From contig NZ_CP013909.1 of NCBI RefSeq assembly GCF_001507645.1, positions 3,472,001 through 3,536,000 on the forward strand: a stretch of DNA of 64,000 bases, given 5' to 3'. Shown piece after piece: positions 17,244-26,702 of the stretch. The notes under the pieces were generated by a model. That model was not told the origin of the DNA. It searched no databases and was given only the letters and a program-made list of their open reading frames with translations. Position 1 is the stretch's first letter, and each line of letters starts with the position of its first letter. A program made the position numbers and the translations under genes. The DNA comes from Hymenobacter sedentarius. GTDB taxonomy: Bacteria > Bacteroidota > Bacteroidia > Cytophagales > Hymenobacteraceae.

Positions 17244-18569
17244 ATGACAGCTTCCGCTCCCGCTACTTCCCGCCCCATCTCGCGTCTGCGCTCCATCGTC
17301 AGTGGCTCCATTGGCAACTTGGTGGAATGGTATGACTGGTATGCCTACTCAGCCTTTGCGCTGTATTTCGCGCCGGTGTTTTTCCCGAAGGGCAGCCCCA
17401 CGGCCCAACTGCTCAATACCGCAGCCATTTTTGCGGTGGGCTTTCTGATGCGGCCGCTCGGGGCGTGGCTGCTCGGCGCCTATGCCGACCGGCATGGGCG
17501 TAGAGCGGCGCTGCTGTTGTCGGTCCGGCTGATGGCCGGTGGCTCCCTGCTGATTGCGGCCACGCCGGGCTATGCGCGCATTGGGGTGGCGGCTCCGGCG
17601 CTGTTGCTGCTGGCCCGGCTGGTACAGGGCATCAGTGTGGGCGGCGAGTACGGCACCTCGGCTACCTATCTCAGCGAGATGGCTGGCGCCAGGCACCGCG
17701 GGTTTTGGTCCAGCTTTCAGTACCTGACCCTAATGGGCGGGCAGCTGCTGGCCCTGGTGGTGCAGCTGGGCTTGCAGCGCCTGCTCACGCCCGCCGAGCT
17801 CGGCGACTGGGGCTGGCGTGTGCCTTTCGTGATTGGGGCGGTGGCAGCCATGGGCGCGCTGTACCTCCGCACGCACATGGGCGAGACGGCTGCTTTCGAG
17901 CAGCACCAGCTGGGCGTGTTGTCTGCCGATGCGGAAGGAGAGGGCCCGGCTCCCTCACGGGGCCAGATGCACTTGCTCCGGCAGCATCCCCGGGCGGTGC
18001 TCACGGTGGTGGGCCTCACCATGGGCGGCACGCTGGCCTTTTATACGTTCACCACCTATGCTCAGAAATTCCTGGTGAACACCGCGGGGTTCAGCAAGGA
18101 GCAGGCCACCCTCATTTCTTTCGGGGTAATGGCCGTCGCGTTGTTGTTCCAGCCCCTGATGGGCGCCATCTCGGATAAGGTGGGCCGGCGGCCAGTTCTG
18201 ATAATGTTTGGCCTGGGGGCCACGCTGGGTACGGTGCCGCTGCTACGCCTGCTGGCCCACACCCACGATGCCTGGGCCGCCGCCGGCCTGCTCATTGCGG
18301 CGCTTTTTGTGGTGAGCGGCTACACCTCCATCAGCGCCGTGGTGAAGGCAGAGCTGTTTCCGACGTCCATCCGGGCCTTAGGGGTGGGGCTGCCGTTTGC
18401 GCTCACGGTCGCCATTTTTGGCGGTACGGCCGAATACGTGGCCCTGCTGGCGAAGAATCAGGGGGTAGAGGAGTGGTTCTACTGGTACGTGACCGGCTGC
18501 GCGTTTCTGTCGCTGCTGGTGTACTGGCGCATGGGCGACACGCGGGATGCCGGGATGATGGATGACTAA
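17244..18569 (+). CDS. MFS metabolite:proton symporter (KgtP/ProP-like)
   Basis: A 441-residue protein with twelve membrane segments. It shows the hallmark of the metabolite:H+ symporter group: GSIGNLVEWYDWYAYSAFA near the N-terminus, then RPLGAWLLGAYADRHGRR between helices 2 and 3, GISVGGEYGTSATYLSEM in helix 4, and QPLMGAISDKVGRRP in the second half. Members take up 2-oxoglutarate, citrate, proline/betaine or shikimate; the substrate cannot be told here. Start ATG 17244; an upstream in-frame ATG at 17199 would add 15 polar residues. Confidence 0.88.
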   Translation: MTASAPATSRPISRLRSIVSGSIGNLVEWYDWYAYSAFALYFAPVFFPKGSPTAQLLNTAAIFAVGFLMRPLGAWLLGAYADRHGRRAALLLSVRLMAGGSLLIAATPGYARIGVAAPALLLLARLVQGISVGGEYGTSATYLSEMAGARHRGFWSSFQYLTLMGGQLLALVVQLGLQRLLTPAELGDWGWRVPFVIGAVAAMGALYLRTHMGETAAFEQHQLGVLSADAEGEGPAPSRGQMHLLRQHPRAVLTVVGLTMGGTLAFYTFTTYAQKFLVNTAGFSKEQATLISFGVMAVALLFQPLMGAISDKVGRRPVLIMFGLGATLGTVPLLRLLAHTHDAWAAAGLLIAALFVVSGYTSISAVVKAELFPTSIRALGVGLPFALTVAIFGGTAEYVALLAKNQGVEEWFYWYVTGCAFLSLLVYWRMGDTRDAGMMDD

Positions 18570-18584
18570 TTGCCCGCGGATAGC

Positions 18585-18640
18585 CAGAAGAAAGCCAGCC
18601 CCACTGCCACTCGAGGCAATGTGGGGCTGGCTTTCTTCTG
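18585..18640 (+). terminator. Hairpin terminator, 20-bp perfect stem
   Basis: Arms 18585-18604 and 18621-18640 are perfectly complementary over 20 bp with a 16-nt loop. It follows the MFS gene. The stretch from here to 18884 (about 240 bp) holds no recognisable gene. Confidence 0.82.
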
Positions 18641-18884
18641 CCGCCCGAAAACTTAGGCACCTGTAAGGGACTGCCCCATGCCCGGGAGCCCAAAGAAACA
18701 TAAGCACCTCCATTGCTTTTGAGGTGGCTGCACAGTAACTTGGGGAGAGCCAAAGGGGTGTTTATATCAATGGATTATCCCGCTTCATGGGGTGCTAGGA
18801 AATCGGCGTAATTCCTAGCCGTTGGGTTGAGGTCCCGGGTTGGCTCAACTCAGGCTTTTTAACCACACTTTTTTCGCCTTAGCC

Positions 18885-19091
18885 ATGAAATTGCTTGAAA
18901 ATTCGCGGCCCTTGTCCTGGGGATGGGTTATGTTTTTGATGACCGTAATGGTGATTGCAGGAATGGTAGCTTGGTGGAGTTGGACCCAAACCGGCCAGGG
19001 TGGCCTCTGGTATATTCCGGCGGGTTTTGTCATCATGATAGCGGCTTACCTGATTTTTAGAAGGAGCGGCCATACCCCCACGCATTCCTAA
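18885..19091 (+). CDS. Small two-helix membrane protein
   Basis: A 68-residue protein with two hydrophobic segments (about 14-31 and 43-58) separated by WTQTGQGGLWYIP, with a basic C-terminal end. The ATG at 18885 was chosen rather than the TTG at 18840. I do not recognise a family. It stands alone and its codon use resembles that of neighbours. Confidence 0.45.
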   Translation: MKLLENSRPLSWGWVMFLMTVMVIAGMVAWWSWTQTGQGGLWYIPAGFVIMIAAYLIFRRSGHTPTHS

Positions 19092-19151
19092 CGCCAGCCT
19101 AAAAAGCACGGCCCCAGGCGCGCTGGGCTACCCGCTCAGCGTTGGGCGGGG

Positions 19152-19433
19152 CTAGGCCTGGGGCTGGTCGGGCTCCGGGGTTGTGTTAGACGCAAAGCCT
19201 TTAGTGAGCTGGCCCAACTCTACGTGGGATTTGGCGGTGCTGGTATACACTTCGGTCAGGGTTGCCATCAGCGCCTTGGCTACTTCCGGGCCATTGCGGG
19301 CAATAGTGCCCCCGATAACACTGTAGTAAAACGTTGCAAGCGTGTCGCTGTCCCACATGCTGGAGGCATTGTGGTGCAGGTTGCGCAGGTGTTCGAGCGC
19401 ATCGTCGATGCTCTTTTGGTCGGATTGGGTCAT
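19152..19433 (-). CDS. Hypothetical helical protein
   Basis: A 93-residue, mostly helical, cytosolic protein starting MTQSDQKSIDDALEHL from the ATG at 19433. No family is recognised. The middle (YYSVIGGTIARNGPEVAKAL) is the best-folded-looking part. The longer frame up to 19475 adds only low-complexity residues. It lies downstream of, and on the opposite strand to, the small membrane protein. Confidence 0.45.
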   Translation of the reverse strand: MTQSDQKSIDDALEHLRNLHHNASSMWDSDTLATFYYSVIGGTIARNGPEVAKALMATLTEVYTSTAKSHVELGQLTKGFASNTTPEPDQPQA

Positions 19434-19613
19434 AAGAAGGGCAGTTGAAGAAGGGGTGGTGCCAGCGGCTCCCACCGGGTGTGTACGGCTGGCGGGTAGC
19501 AGCTAGATACAGAATGGCTGTATTTTCAGTGAGGCCATCACCGGGCAAGCCGCCCCACACCACGGTGCAGCGGCTTTTCTGACGATTGCCAAAGCTCGAT
19601 GGTGCAAGTTGGG

Positions 19614-20606
19614 CTAAGCCCGGACGCCTTCGTCCAATACCTGCTCCACCCAGCTTTTGCCCCAGTCAGCGAGTTCCTGCTCGGTCCAGAGCTGGGGGTA
19701 GAAAATGCGGCGCTGAAACTTGGGCGGCAGGTAGCTGCGCCAGTTGGTGCCGCCGGTGGCGGGCACGTCGGTGGGGTTGCGCTGCAGGTAGCGCACCGCC
19801 GATTTGAAGTGCATCAGCGGCCAGTTCACGTTCACGCTCACGTCGAGCTGGCGCATGGCGCGCAGCAGGCGGGGGTGGTGGCGGTCTTCTTCAGGCAGGC
19901 GCTGCACCACGGCCCACACGTTGCGGTCGTGGTAGGCTTCGGCGTGGCGCACGAGGTCGGCCGTGTACTTGCGCTCGAACTCGATTAGGGTAAGGGCTTT
20001 GGCGCCGCTGGCTTCGATGGTGGCGCCGGCTTTCCAGTAAATGCAGCCTAGCAGCTGGTCGTAGTCGTGGGCTGAGGCCTCGCCCAGGGCCTGGCGCTTG
20101 GCCTTGTCGGTGAGGTTTTCGAGGCTGGTGCTGGCAATTTCTATCATCCGGTACTGCACCGACTGAAACCCGGACGCGGGCATCAGGGCCATGCGGAAAT
20201 CGAGAAACTGCTGCTTGTCCATGCCGTCCACCATCACATCAAACGAGTCGATGAGGTTGTCGAAGTAGCGGTTGATGCGCCCGAGGCGCAAGACTACCTC
20301 GCCCAGGGTGGGCTCGGCGAGGTCGCCGATTTGCTCGTATTCGCAGAGGCAGAGCTTAAAGTACAGCTCCGAAATCTGGTGGTACATGATAAAAATCCGC
20401 TCGTCGGGCAGGTTTGTCAGCGGGCGCTGCAGCGAAAGGAGCGTATCGAGCTCGATGTAGTCCCAATAGTTGATATACTTGGCGTGGTACAGGCCTTCGA
20501 GGTAGGCGGCCAGGTCTTGGCCGTCGGGGGCGTATTTCTCCTGCAGCCGACGCAATTGGGTGAGCACGGCCGGAGAAAACTCCTCCTGGGTGGAATGAGG
20601 GGACAT
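19614..20606 (-). CDS. Tryptophan 2,3-dioxygenase family protein
   Basis: A 330-residue protein. It carries the family blocks YHQISELYFKLCLCE, RINRYFDNLIDSFDVM, FLDFRMALMPASGFQSVQYR, NVNWPLMHFKSAVRYL (which would hold the haem-ligand His) and ATGGTNWRSYL. Tryptophan dioxygenase opens the indole ring of L-tryptophan to N-formylkynurenine using haem and O2. The blocks are diverged from the canonical versions, and no kynurenine-pathway genes are nearby, so another indole substrate is possible. The ATG at 20606 was chosen; the upstream frame has no domain. Confidence 0.75.
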   Translation of the reverse strand: MSPHSTQEEFSPAVLTQLRRLQEKYAPDGQDLAAYLEGLYHAKYINYWDYIELDTLLSLQRPLTNLPDERIFIMYHQISELYFKLCLCEYEQIGDLAEPTLGEVVLRLGRINRYFDNLIDSFDVMVDGMDKQQFLDFRMALMPASGFQSVQYRMIEIASTSLENLTDKAKRQALGEASAHDYDQLLGCIYWKAGATIEASGAKALTLIEFERKYTADLVRHAEAYHDRNVWAVVQRLPEEDRHHPRLLRAMRQLDVSVNVNWPLMHFKSAVRYLQRNPTDVPATGGTNWRSYLPPKFQRRIFYPQLWTEQELADWGKSWVEQVLDEGVRA

Positions 20607-20883
20607 GGAAAACAGGGGTGAGGTGGGAGGGGAACGCCTGGGTGGGGCAAGGGCAAATATCGGCAAATAACCCAGGTTTGGAGGGGCGGATTCCGGCCCT
20701 TTTCCAACCAAAACGCAACTAGCCCGGTTGCGCCGCATCTTTGTCCTCAAATAACCGGGTGCCGGTTTTTTTAGCCTTGGAAAGTGTACTTATGCTTTGG
20801 ACAATGCTAAAAATGCCGCCACACCCGATAGAGCGCAAAACCCGCTACTTTTAGCCCCACAACCGCAAGGAAGGGGCAAGTCC

Positions 20884-21564
20884 ATGGCTGAAAAATCCAG
20901 TATTTTTGATATGATTGGGCCCGTGATGATTGGGCCCAGCTCGTCGCACACGGCCGGGGTCGTGCGCATCGCGCGCGCCGCTATCCGCATTCTGGGCGCC
21001 GTGCCCACCGAGGCCGTCATCACGTTCTACAACTCGTTTGCGCGCACCTACGAGGGCCACGGCTCGGACCGGGCCATCGTGGCCGGGCTGCTGGGCTACG
21101 CGCCCGATGACATTCGCATTCGCACGGCGTTCGACCACGCCGAGGAGGCCGGCCTGCACTACACGTTTCAGAGCGTGGGCAACGCCTCCACCATGCACCC
21201 CAACACCATCAAGTTAAACCTGCTCGATGGGCGCACCGGCCACCGCGTGGAAGTGGTGGGCCAAAGTCGGGGCGGCGGCGTCATCCGCATCGTAGAAGTC
21301 GATGGGTTTCCTTCGGATTTTTCGGGCGCGCTGCACACGCTCATCATCGATGCCAACGACGTGCCCGGCTCCATTGCTTTCATTGCATCGGTCATTGCTC
21401 ACGACGAGTGCAACATCGCCACCATGTTTGTCAGCCGCAAGGGCCGCAACGACGCCGCGCGGCAGTTTATCGAGATGGACAGCCCCATCAAGGAAATAAC
21501 GCTGGCCTACCTGCGGCAGCTCAGCTGGGTGCAGCGCATCACCTACATTCCCACTTTGGATTAG
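20884..21564 (+). CDS. sdaAB: L-serine dehydratase, iron-sulfur-dependent, beta chain
   Basis: A 226-residue protein. The N-terminal SDH beta domain carries IFDMIGPVMIGPSSSHTAGVV, with the S-S-S-H-T-A-G substrate loop. The C-terminal 75 residues are an ACT domain (HTLIIDANDVPGSIAFIASV). With its alpha chain it deaminates L-serine to pyruvate and ammonia. The alpha chain carries the iron-sulfur cysteines and is not in this window, so the two genes are split in this genome. Start ATG 20884. It is followed 53 bp later by the TolC-family gene. Confidence 0.9.
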   Translation: MAEKSSIFDMIGPVMIGPSSSHTAGVVRIARAAIRILGAVPTEAVITFYNSFARTYEGHGSDRAIVAGLLGYAPDDIRIRTAFDHAEEAGLHYTFQSVGNASTMHPNTIKLNLLDGRTGHRVEVVGQSRGGGVIRIVEVDGFPSDFSGALHTLIIDANDVPGSIAFIASVIAHDECNIATMFVSRKGRNDAARQFIEMDSPIKEITLAYLRQLSWVQRITYIPTLD

Positions 21565-21617
21565 GCCTGCCTTACTTTGCAGCAAACTGTTTATTCCTAC
21601 GCGGTTTTACCCCCTTT

Positions 21618-23144
21618 ATGAATACAACCGGGTTTCCTTTCGCGGCCTCTTTCGTGCTGGGCTGCCTGTTGGCAGCGCCGGGCCGGGCCCAAACCCCGGC
21701 TTTGCCGCCCGCTTCGGCGCTGGCGGGCCAGCCCACGCCCGCCGGCCCCTGGACCCTGCAAGCAACCGTAGACTACGCCCTGGCCCACAACCTAAGCGTG
21801 CGGCAAAGCGAGCTCACGGCCCAGCAGCAGCAGGCCACCCAGCGCCTGCAACGCGCTGCGCTGCTGCCCACGGCCGGCCTCAATGGCAACCAGACCTTTA
21901 GCTTCGGCACCAACAAAGACCCGTTCACCAACCAGTTTCAGGCCGTGAACGTCCGCGGCAACAACTTCACGGCCAGCGCGCAGGTGACCCTGTTTTCGGG
22001 CTTTCAGCTGCGAAACACGGTGAAGCAGGGCGTGCTCGACGCCGAAGCGGCGCGGGTAGACATCGTGAAGGCGCGAAACGATTTGTCGCTGAACGTGGCT
22101 TCGTCGTTTTTGCAGCTGCTGCTGGCGCAGGAATTGATTCGGGCCTCCGAAGCGCGCCTGAGCACGGTGCGCGAGCAGGTGTCGCGCAGCGAGAAGCTGC
22201 TGCGGGCTGGCGCCGTCGCCGAGGGCAATGTGCTCGATAGCCGCGCCCAGCTTGCCGGAGAGGAGCGCACCCTCGTCACGGCCCAAAATCAGCGCGACCT
22301 AGCCCTGCTGGCCCTGGTGCAGCAGCTCAACCTGGACCCCGCCGGCGCCGCCCGCTTTCAGGTGCTGGCGCCCGTGCTGCCCGACCCCACGGCCTTTGCG
22401 GCCGCCACGGGCCAGGACCTGGACCCCAACGCCACCTTTGAGCTGGCCCGCCAGAACCTGCCCGAAATCAAGGCCGCCGAGCTGCGCGTGCAAAGCGCCC
22501 GGCGCGGCATCGACATTGCCCGCGGGGCTTTCTATCCCCGCCTGACTATGGCGGGTGGCGTGCAAACCGGTTATTCGTCGGTGCGTACCCAGCAGCTGCG
22601 CGTTACCGGCGAACCCATTGCCGTGCCGGTGCTGCAGGTGAACCCCGCCGCGCCGGGCGGCTATTCGCCCTCGCCGTACGTGCTGCTCACGCCGCAAACA
22701 ACCTTTCAGCAGCTGCCCTACAACTTCTTCGACCAGCTGGCCGATAACCGGGGCGAGTTTTTGCAGTTCAGCCTTGGCATCCCCATTATTAACGGCTTGC
22801 AAAACCGCGTGGGCGTGCAACGTGCCCAGGTGAACGTGCAGCAAGTAGAGTTGCGGGCCGAGCAAACCCGGCTGCAGCTGCGCCAGTCCATTCAGCAGGC
22901 CTACGCCGATGCCCTGGCCGCCCAGCGGCGCTTTGCCGCCAGCTCCCGCCAAGTGGAGGCCCTCACGCTGGCCTTCCGCAACGCGGAAATCCGCTTCAAC
23001 AACGGCTTGCTGAATGGCACCGATTTCAACATTGCCCGCAACAACCTCACGGCCGCTGAATCGGACATGATTCAGGCCAAGTACGAGTTTTTCTTCCGCC
23101 GCAAGGTGCTGGACTTCTACCAGGGCAAGCCGCTGTCCCTGTAA
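21618..23144 (+). CDS. TolC-family outer-membrane efflux protein
   Basis: A 508-residue protein with a signal peptide (residues 1-25, ending PGRAQ). Two outer-membrane efflux repeats with long coiled coils follow: YALAHNLSVRQSELTAQQQQ at the start and LRQSIQQAYADALAAQRRFA towards the end. It should form the trimeric channel that carries substrates across the outer membrane. The adaptor protein follows 87 bp downstream. The reading frame is open further upstream but only as a shadow of sdaAB; ATG 21618 starts the signal peptide. Confidence 0.9.
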   Translation: MNTTGFPFAASFVLGCLLAAPGRAQTPALPPASALAGQPTPAGPWTLQATVDYALAHNLSVRQSELTAQQQQATQRLQRAALLPTAGLNGNQTFSFGTNKDPFTNQFQAVNVRGNNFTASAQVTLFSGFQLRNTVKQGVLDAEAARVDIVKARNDLSLNVASSFLQLLLAQELIRASEARLSTVREQVSRSEKLLRAGAVAEGNVLDSRAQLAGEERTLVTAQNQRDLALLALVQQLNLDPAGAARFQVLAPVLPDPTAFAAATGQDLDPNATFELARQNLPEIKAAELRVQSARRGIDIARGAFYPRLTMAGGVQTGYSSVRTQQLRVTGEPIAVPVLQVNPAAPGGYSPSPYVLLTPQTTFQQLPYNFFDQLADNRGEFLQFSLGIPIINGLQNRVGVQRAQVNVQQVELRAEQTRLQLRQSIQQAYADALAAQRRFAASSRQVEALTLAFRNAEIRFNNGLLNGTDFNIARNNLTAAESDMIQAKYEFFFRRKVLDFYQGKPLSL

Positions 23145-23231
23145 GGGGGGCTGAGCGAATGGGTAACCGAGGTTACCCGCTGCCTCAACATTTTCCCGCT
23201 CCCCGTTTTGCTAATTCACCGCTTCATTTAA

Positions 23232-24641
23232 ATGAAAAACAACCGTTTACTCTATATCCTGGCCACCGTCGTACTCGTGGCCCTAGTGGGCTACACCGTG
23301 GCAAAAAAACGCGGCTGGATTGGCAAGCCGGCCGGGGTGGAGGTGCTGGTGGCCAAAGCCGGCCCGGCCAACATTGTGGAGAAAGTAAGTGCGTCGGGGA
23401 AGGTGCAGCCCGAAACCGAAGTAAAAATCTCCCCCGACGTATCGGGCGAAATTATTGAGCTGTATGTACAGGAAGGGGATTCGGTGCGCAAAGGCCAGCT
23501 GCTGCTGCGCATCCGCCCCGACAATTATCAGGCCCAGGTGGCCATGCAAAGTGCCCAGGTGGGCACCCAGCGCGCCAACGTGGGCCAGGCCCAGGCCCGC
23601 CTGCAGCAGCTGCTGGCCAGCGCCAAGCAAACCGAGCTCACCTACCGCCGCAATGCCTCGCTGTACAAGCAGAAGGTGATTTCGCAGGCCGACTACGAAG
23701 CCAGCCAGGCCGCGTACAACGCCTCGCAGGAAGAAATAAACAGCGCCCGCCAGCAAATCCGCGCGTCGCAAAGCACCGTGAGTGCGGCGTCGGCCTCGCT
23801 GGAGGAAGCCCGCAAAAACCTCAACAAAACTACCATCTATGCGCCTGTGAGCGGCACCGTAAGCAAGCTCAACGTGAAAAAGGGCGAGCGGGTAGTGGGC
23901 ACCACCCAAATGGCGGGCACCGAAATCATGCGCATTGCCAACCTCAACAACATGGAGGTGCGCGTGAACGTGAACGAGAACGACGTGAACAACGTGAGCA
24001 TCGGCGACTCGGTGGACGTGGACGTGGACGCCTACAGCAACCGCAATGAGAAATTTAAGGGCCTTGTCACCAACATCGCCAACACGGCCAAAGACGCCCT
24101 CACCTCCGAGGCCGTGACCGAGTTTGAAGTGCGCATCCGCCTGCTGCCCGAGAGCTACAAGCACTTGCTGCGCACCGTGGGCAAAAAAACAATCGTGCCT
24201 TTCCGGCCCGGCATGACGGCCTCGGTCGATATCATCACCGACCGCAAATCCGGGGTGCTGAGCGTGCCGCTGGCGGCCGTTACCACCCGCTCCGACTCTG
24301 CTGCGGCCAAGGGAGACGACAAGGGTGGCCCGGGTATGAGCCCAAGCCGCGGCCGGGGCACGGCTACCGCCGTAACGCCGGGCGCCGCCCCAAAAGCCGA
24401 GATTCAGGAGGTGGTGTTCGTTGTGAAAGACGGCAAAGCCGTACTTACCCCCGTGAAGACCGGCATCAGCGATTTCCAGAATATTGAGATTCTCAGCGGC
24501 GTGCCCGCCGGGGCCCAGGTTGTGAGCGGGCCGTTTCGCGCCGTGGCCAAAACCTTGAAAGACGGCGCCGTTGTGGACATCAAGGACGCCAAAAGCCTAA
24601 ATAAAGAAGCGCTGAAGGACGAGCCGGACGCAAATAAATAA
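23232..24641 (+). CDS. Periplasmic adaptor protein of an efflux pump (MacA/HlyD type)
   Basis: A 469-residue protein with one N-terminal membrane helix (7-24). Then come a biotinyl-lipoyl-like domain (VSASGKVQPETEVKISPDVS), a coiled-coil hairpin (about 95-200), the second half of the lipoyl domain (TTIYAPVSGTVSKLNVKKGE), a beta-barrel domain (NNMEVRVNVNENDVNNV) and a membrane-proximal domain. It would link an inner-membrane pump to the TolC-like channel. Unlike usual macAB-tolC sets, no permease gene follows; a terminator and gpsA come next. The pump must lie elsewhere. Confidence 0.9.
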   Translation: MKNNRLLYILATVVLVALVGYTVAKKRGWIGKPAGVEVLVAKAGPANIVEKVSASGKVQPETEVKISPDVSGEIIELYVQEGDSVRKGQLLLRIRPDNYQAQVAMQSAQVGTQRANVGQAQARLQQLLASAKQTELTYRRNASLYKQKVISQADYEASQAAYNASQEEINSARQQIRASQSTVSAASASLEEARKNLNKTTIYAPVSGTVSKLNVKKGERVVGTTQMAGTEIMRIANLNNMEVRVNVNENDVNNVSIGDSVDVDVDAYSNRNEKFKGLVTNIANTAKDALTSEAVTEFEVRIRLLPESYKHLLRTVGKKTIVPFRPGMTASVDIITDRKSGVLSVPLAAVTTRSDSAAAKGDDKGGPGMSPSRGRGTATAVTPGAAPKAEIQEVVFVVKDGKAVLTPVKTGISDFQNIEILSGVPAGAQVVSGPFRAVAKTLKDGAVVDIKDAKSLNKEALKDEPDANK

Positions 24642-24656
24642 TTTCAAACAGAGCAT

Positions 24657-24688
24657 AAACTCCCTTGCTGCAGCCAGCAGGGGAGTTT
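24657..24688 (+). terminator. Hairpin terminator
   Basis: Arms 24657-24670 and 24675-24688 pair over 14 bp with one G:U pair and a 4-nt loop. There is a short T-rich tail. It separates the adaptor gene from gpsA. Confidence 0.65.
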
Positions 24689-24712
24689 GTTGCTTTTTAA
24701 GCCATTGTTCTC

Positions 24713-25702
24713 TTGGAAAAAATTGCCATGCTTGGCGGCGGCTCCTGGGCCACCGCCCTTACCAAAATCCTGAGTGAAAACGGGGCCCGGGTAGACTGGT
24801 GGCTGCGGTCGAAAGACGACGTGCAGCACCTGCTGCGCACCCGCCACAACCCGCGCTACCTCTCGGCCGTGCAGTTCGACCTGAACCGCGTGTACCCAAC
24901 CACCGATTTGGAGGATGCCATCGAAGAAGCCGATTGGGTGGTGCTGGCCGTGCCCGCCGCCTTTGTGCAGTCGGTGCTCGACAAGCTGGACCGCGACGCC
25001 CTGAAGCACAAGCGCGTGATTTCGGCCATCAAAGGCATGATTCCGGCCAAAAACCAGCTCGTGACCGACTACGTGGCCGAGCGGTTTCGGCTCAATCGCA
25101 ACCAACTGGGCGTGATTGCCGGCCCGTGCCACGCCGAGGAAGTGGCCTTGGAAAAGCAGAGCTACCTCACCATCGGCTCGCCCGATGCGGACCTGGCCCT
25201 GGAGTTTTGTGAGCTGCTGCGCAACCGCTACGTGCGCGCCCACCCCGCCACCGACCTCGACGGCATCGAGTACTGCGCGGTGATGAAGAACATCATCGCC
25301 CTCACCGGGGGCATTGCCCACGGCGTGGGCTACGGCGACAACTTCCTGGCTGTGTTGGTGAGCAACGCGGTGCAGGAAATCCGCCGTTTTCTGCAGGCCA
25401 TCAATCCGCAGCCGCGCGACCTTTCGGCCTCGGCCTACCTCGGCGACTTGCTCGTGACGGCCTACTCGCAGTTCTCGCGCAACCGCACGTTTGGCGGCAT
25501 GGTGGGGCGCGGCTACTCCGTGAAATCAGCCCAACTGGAAATGAACATGGTGGCCGAAGGCTACTACGCCGTGAAAAGCATTTTTGAGCTCAACAAGAAG
25601 CTGAAGGTGCACATGCCCATTACCTCGGCGGCGTACCGGGTGCTGTACGAAAAGGTGGCCCCGACCGTGGAAATGGAGATTTTGAAGGAGCAGTTGCGTT
25701 AA
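24713..25702 (+). CDS. gpsA: Glycerol-3-phosphate dehydrogenase [NAD(P)+]
   Basis: A 329-residue cytosolic enzyme with the Rossmann loop GGGSWATALTKIL at the N-terminus and the catalytic lysine in EYCAVMKNIIALTGGIAHG. It reduces dihydroxyacetone phosphate to sn-glycerol 3-phosphate for phospholipid synthesis. The start is TTG at 24713: the first ATG (24728) would remove the first beta strand, EKIAML. The GT2-like gene starts 6 bp after its stop, so they are co-transcribed. Confidence 0.95.
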   Translation: MEKIAMLGGGSWATALTKILSENGARVDWWLRSKDDVQHLLRTRHNPRYLSAVQFDLNRVYPTTDLEDAIEEADWVVLAVPAAFVQSVLDKLDRDALKHKRVISAIKGMIPAKNQLVTDYVAERFRLNRNQLGVIAGPCHAEEVALEKQSYLTIGSPDADLALEFCELLRNRYVRAHPATDLDGIEYCAVMKNIIALTGGIAHGVGYGDNFLAVLVSNAVQEIRRFLQAINPQPRDLSASAYLGDLLVTAYSQFSRNRTFGGMVGRGYSVKSAQLEMNMVAEGYYAVKSIFELNKKLKVHMPITSAAYRVLYEKVAPTVEMEILKEQLR

Positions 25703-25708
25703 AAGTCC

Positions 25709-26581
25709 ATGAAAGTTATCGGTTTCACCTTCGTGCGCAATGCCGTCACATACGACTACCCGGTAGTGGAAAGCATCCAATCGCTGCTGCCGCTGTGCGA
25801 CGAAGTAGTGGTGGCCGTGGGCAACTCCGACGATGATACGTTGCGCTTAATCAATAGCATTAACTCGCGAAAAATCCGCATCATTGAAACCGTGTGGAAC
25901 GACACCCTACGCGAAGGCGGTCGGGTGCTGGCCGTGGAAACCGATAAAGCCTTGGCCGCCGTGCCAGCCGATGCCGATTGGGCCATTTACCTGCAGGCTG
26001 ACGAAGTGCTGCACGAGAACGACTATCCGGCCATTCGTGCCGGCATGGCCCGGTGGGCGGCCGACCCGCAGGTAGATGGCCTGCTGTTCAACTACCGACA
26101 TTTCTACGGTTCCTATGATTACGTGGGCGACTCGCGGCGCTGGTACCGCCGCGAAATCCGTATCGTGCGGCCCAACCGGAGCGTGTACTCGTACCGCGAC
26201 GCCCAGGGCTTTCGCAAGGGCAATAATGAGAAGCTGCAAGTGAAGCTGCTCGATGCTACCGTGCACCATTACGGCTGGGTGAAGCCGCCGGCCGCCATGC
26301 AGCGCAAGCAGGAAACCTTCAACCGGCTGTGGCATTCCGACGAATGGGTGGCTGCCAATGTGGTGCCCGCCGCCAAGTTTGATTACAGCCAGATAGATTC
26401 GCTTAAGCCGTTTGAGGGCCGCCATCCGGCCGCCATGCTCGAGCGCATTCACCGGCAAAACTGGCAGTATGCCCACAACATGTCCCGCAACCGCTACCGC
26501 TTCAAAGACCGGCTCAAGCAGGTTTTTGAAAACCTAACCGGCTACCGTCTGGGCGAATACCGCAACTACAAGCTGCTGTAA
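25709..26581 (+). CDS. GT2-like glycosyltransferase
   Basis: A 290-residue cytosolic protein. The N-terminus (GFTFVRNAVTYDYPVVESI, then LCDEVVVAVGNSDDDTL) and the QADE motif at about 93-96 match the GT-A fold of family 2 glycosyltransferases, with the acidic cluster binding a metal and sugar nucleotide. The C-terminal 100 residues are basic and aromatic. The acceptor is unknown; cell-surface glycan is likely. It directly follows gpsA. Confidence 0.78.
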   Translation: MKVIGFTFVRNAVTYDYPVVESIQSLLPLCDEVVVAVGNSDDDTLRLINSINSRKIRIIETVWNDTLREGGRVLAVETDKALAAVPADADWAIYLQADEVLHENDYPAIRAGMARWAADPQVDGLLFNYRHFYGSYDYVGDSRRWYRREIRIVRPNRSVYSYRDAQGFRKGNNEKLQVKLLDATVHHYGWVKPPAAMQRKQETFNRLWHSDEWVAANVVPAAKFDYSQIDSLKPFEGRHPAAMLERIHRQNWQYAHNMSRNRYRFKDRLKQVFENLTGYRLGEYRNYKLL

Positions 26582-26702
26582 AGTGGCCGAGTGGCGCCGT
26601 AATGCCGGCTCAAGCGCCAGCCCAACTACCCCGAATGGGCCTGAGCTTATCCCTTTTCCAATGAGCCAATCCACTTGGCCCGCCCGAAACCGCTCAAATA
26701 AC

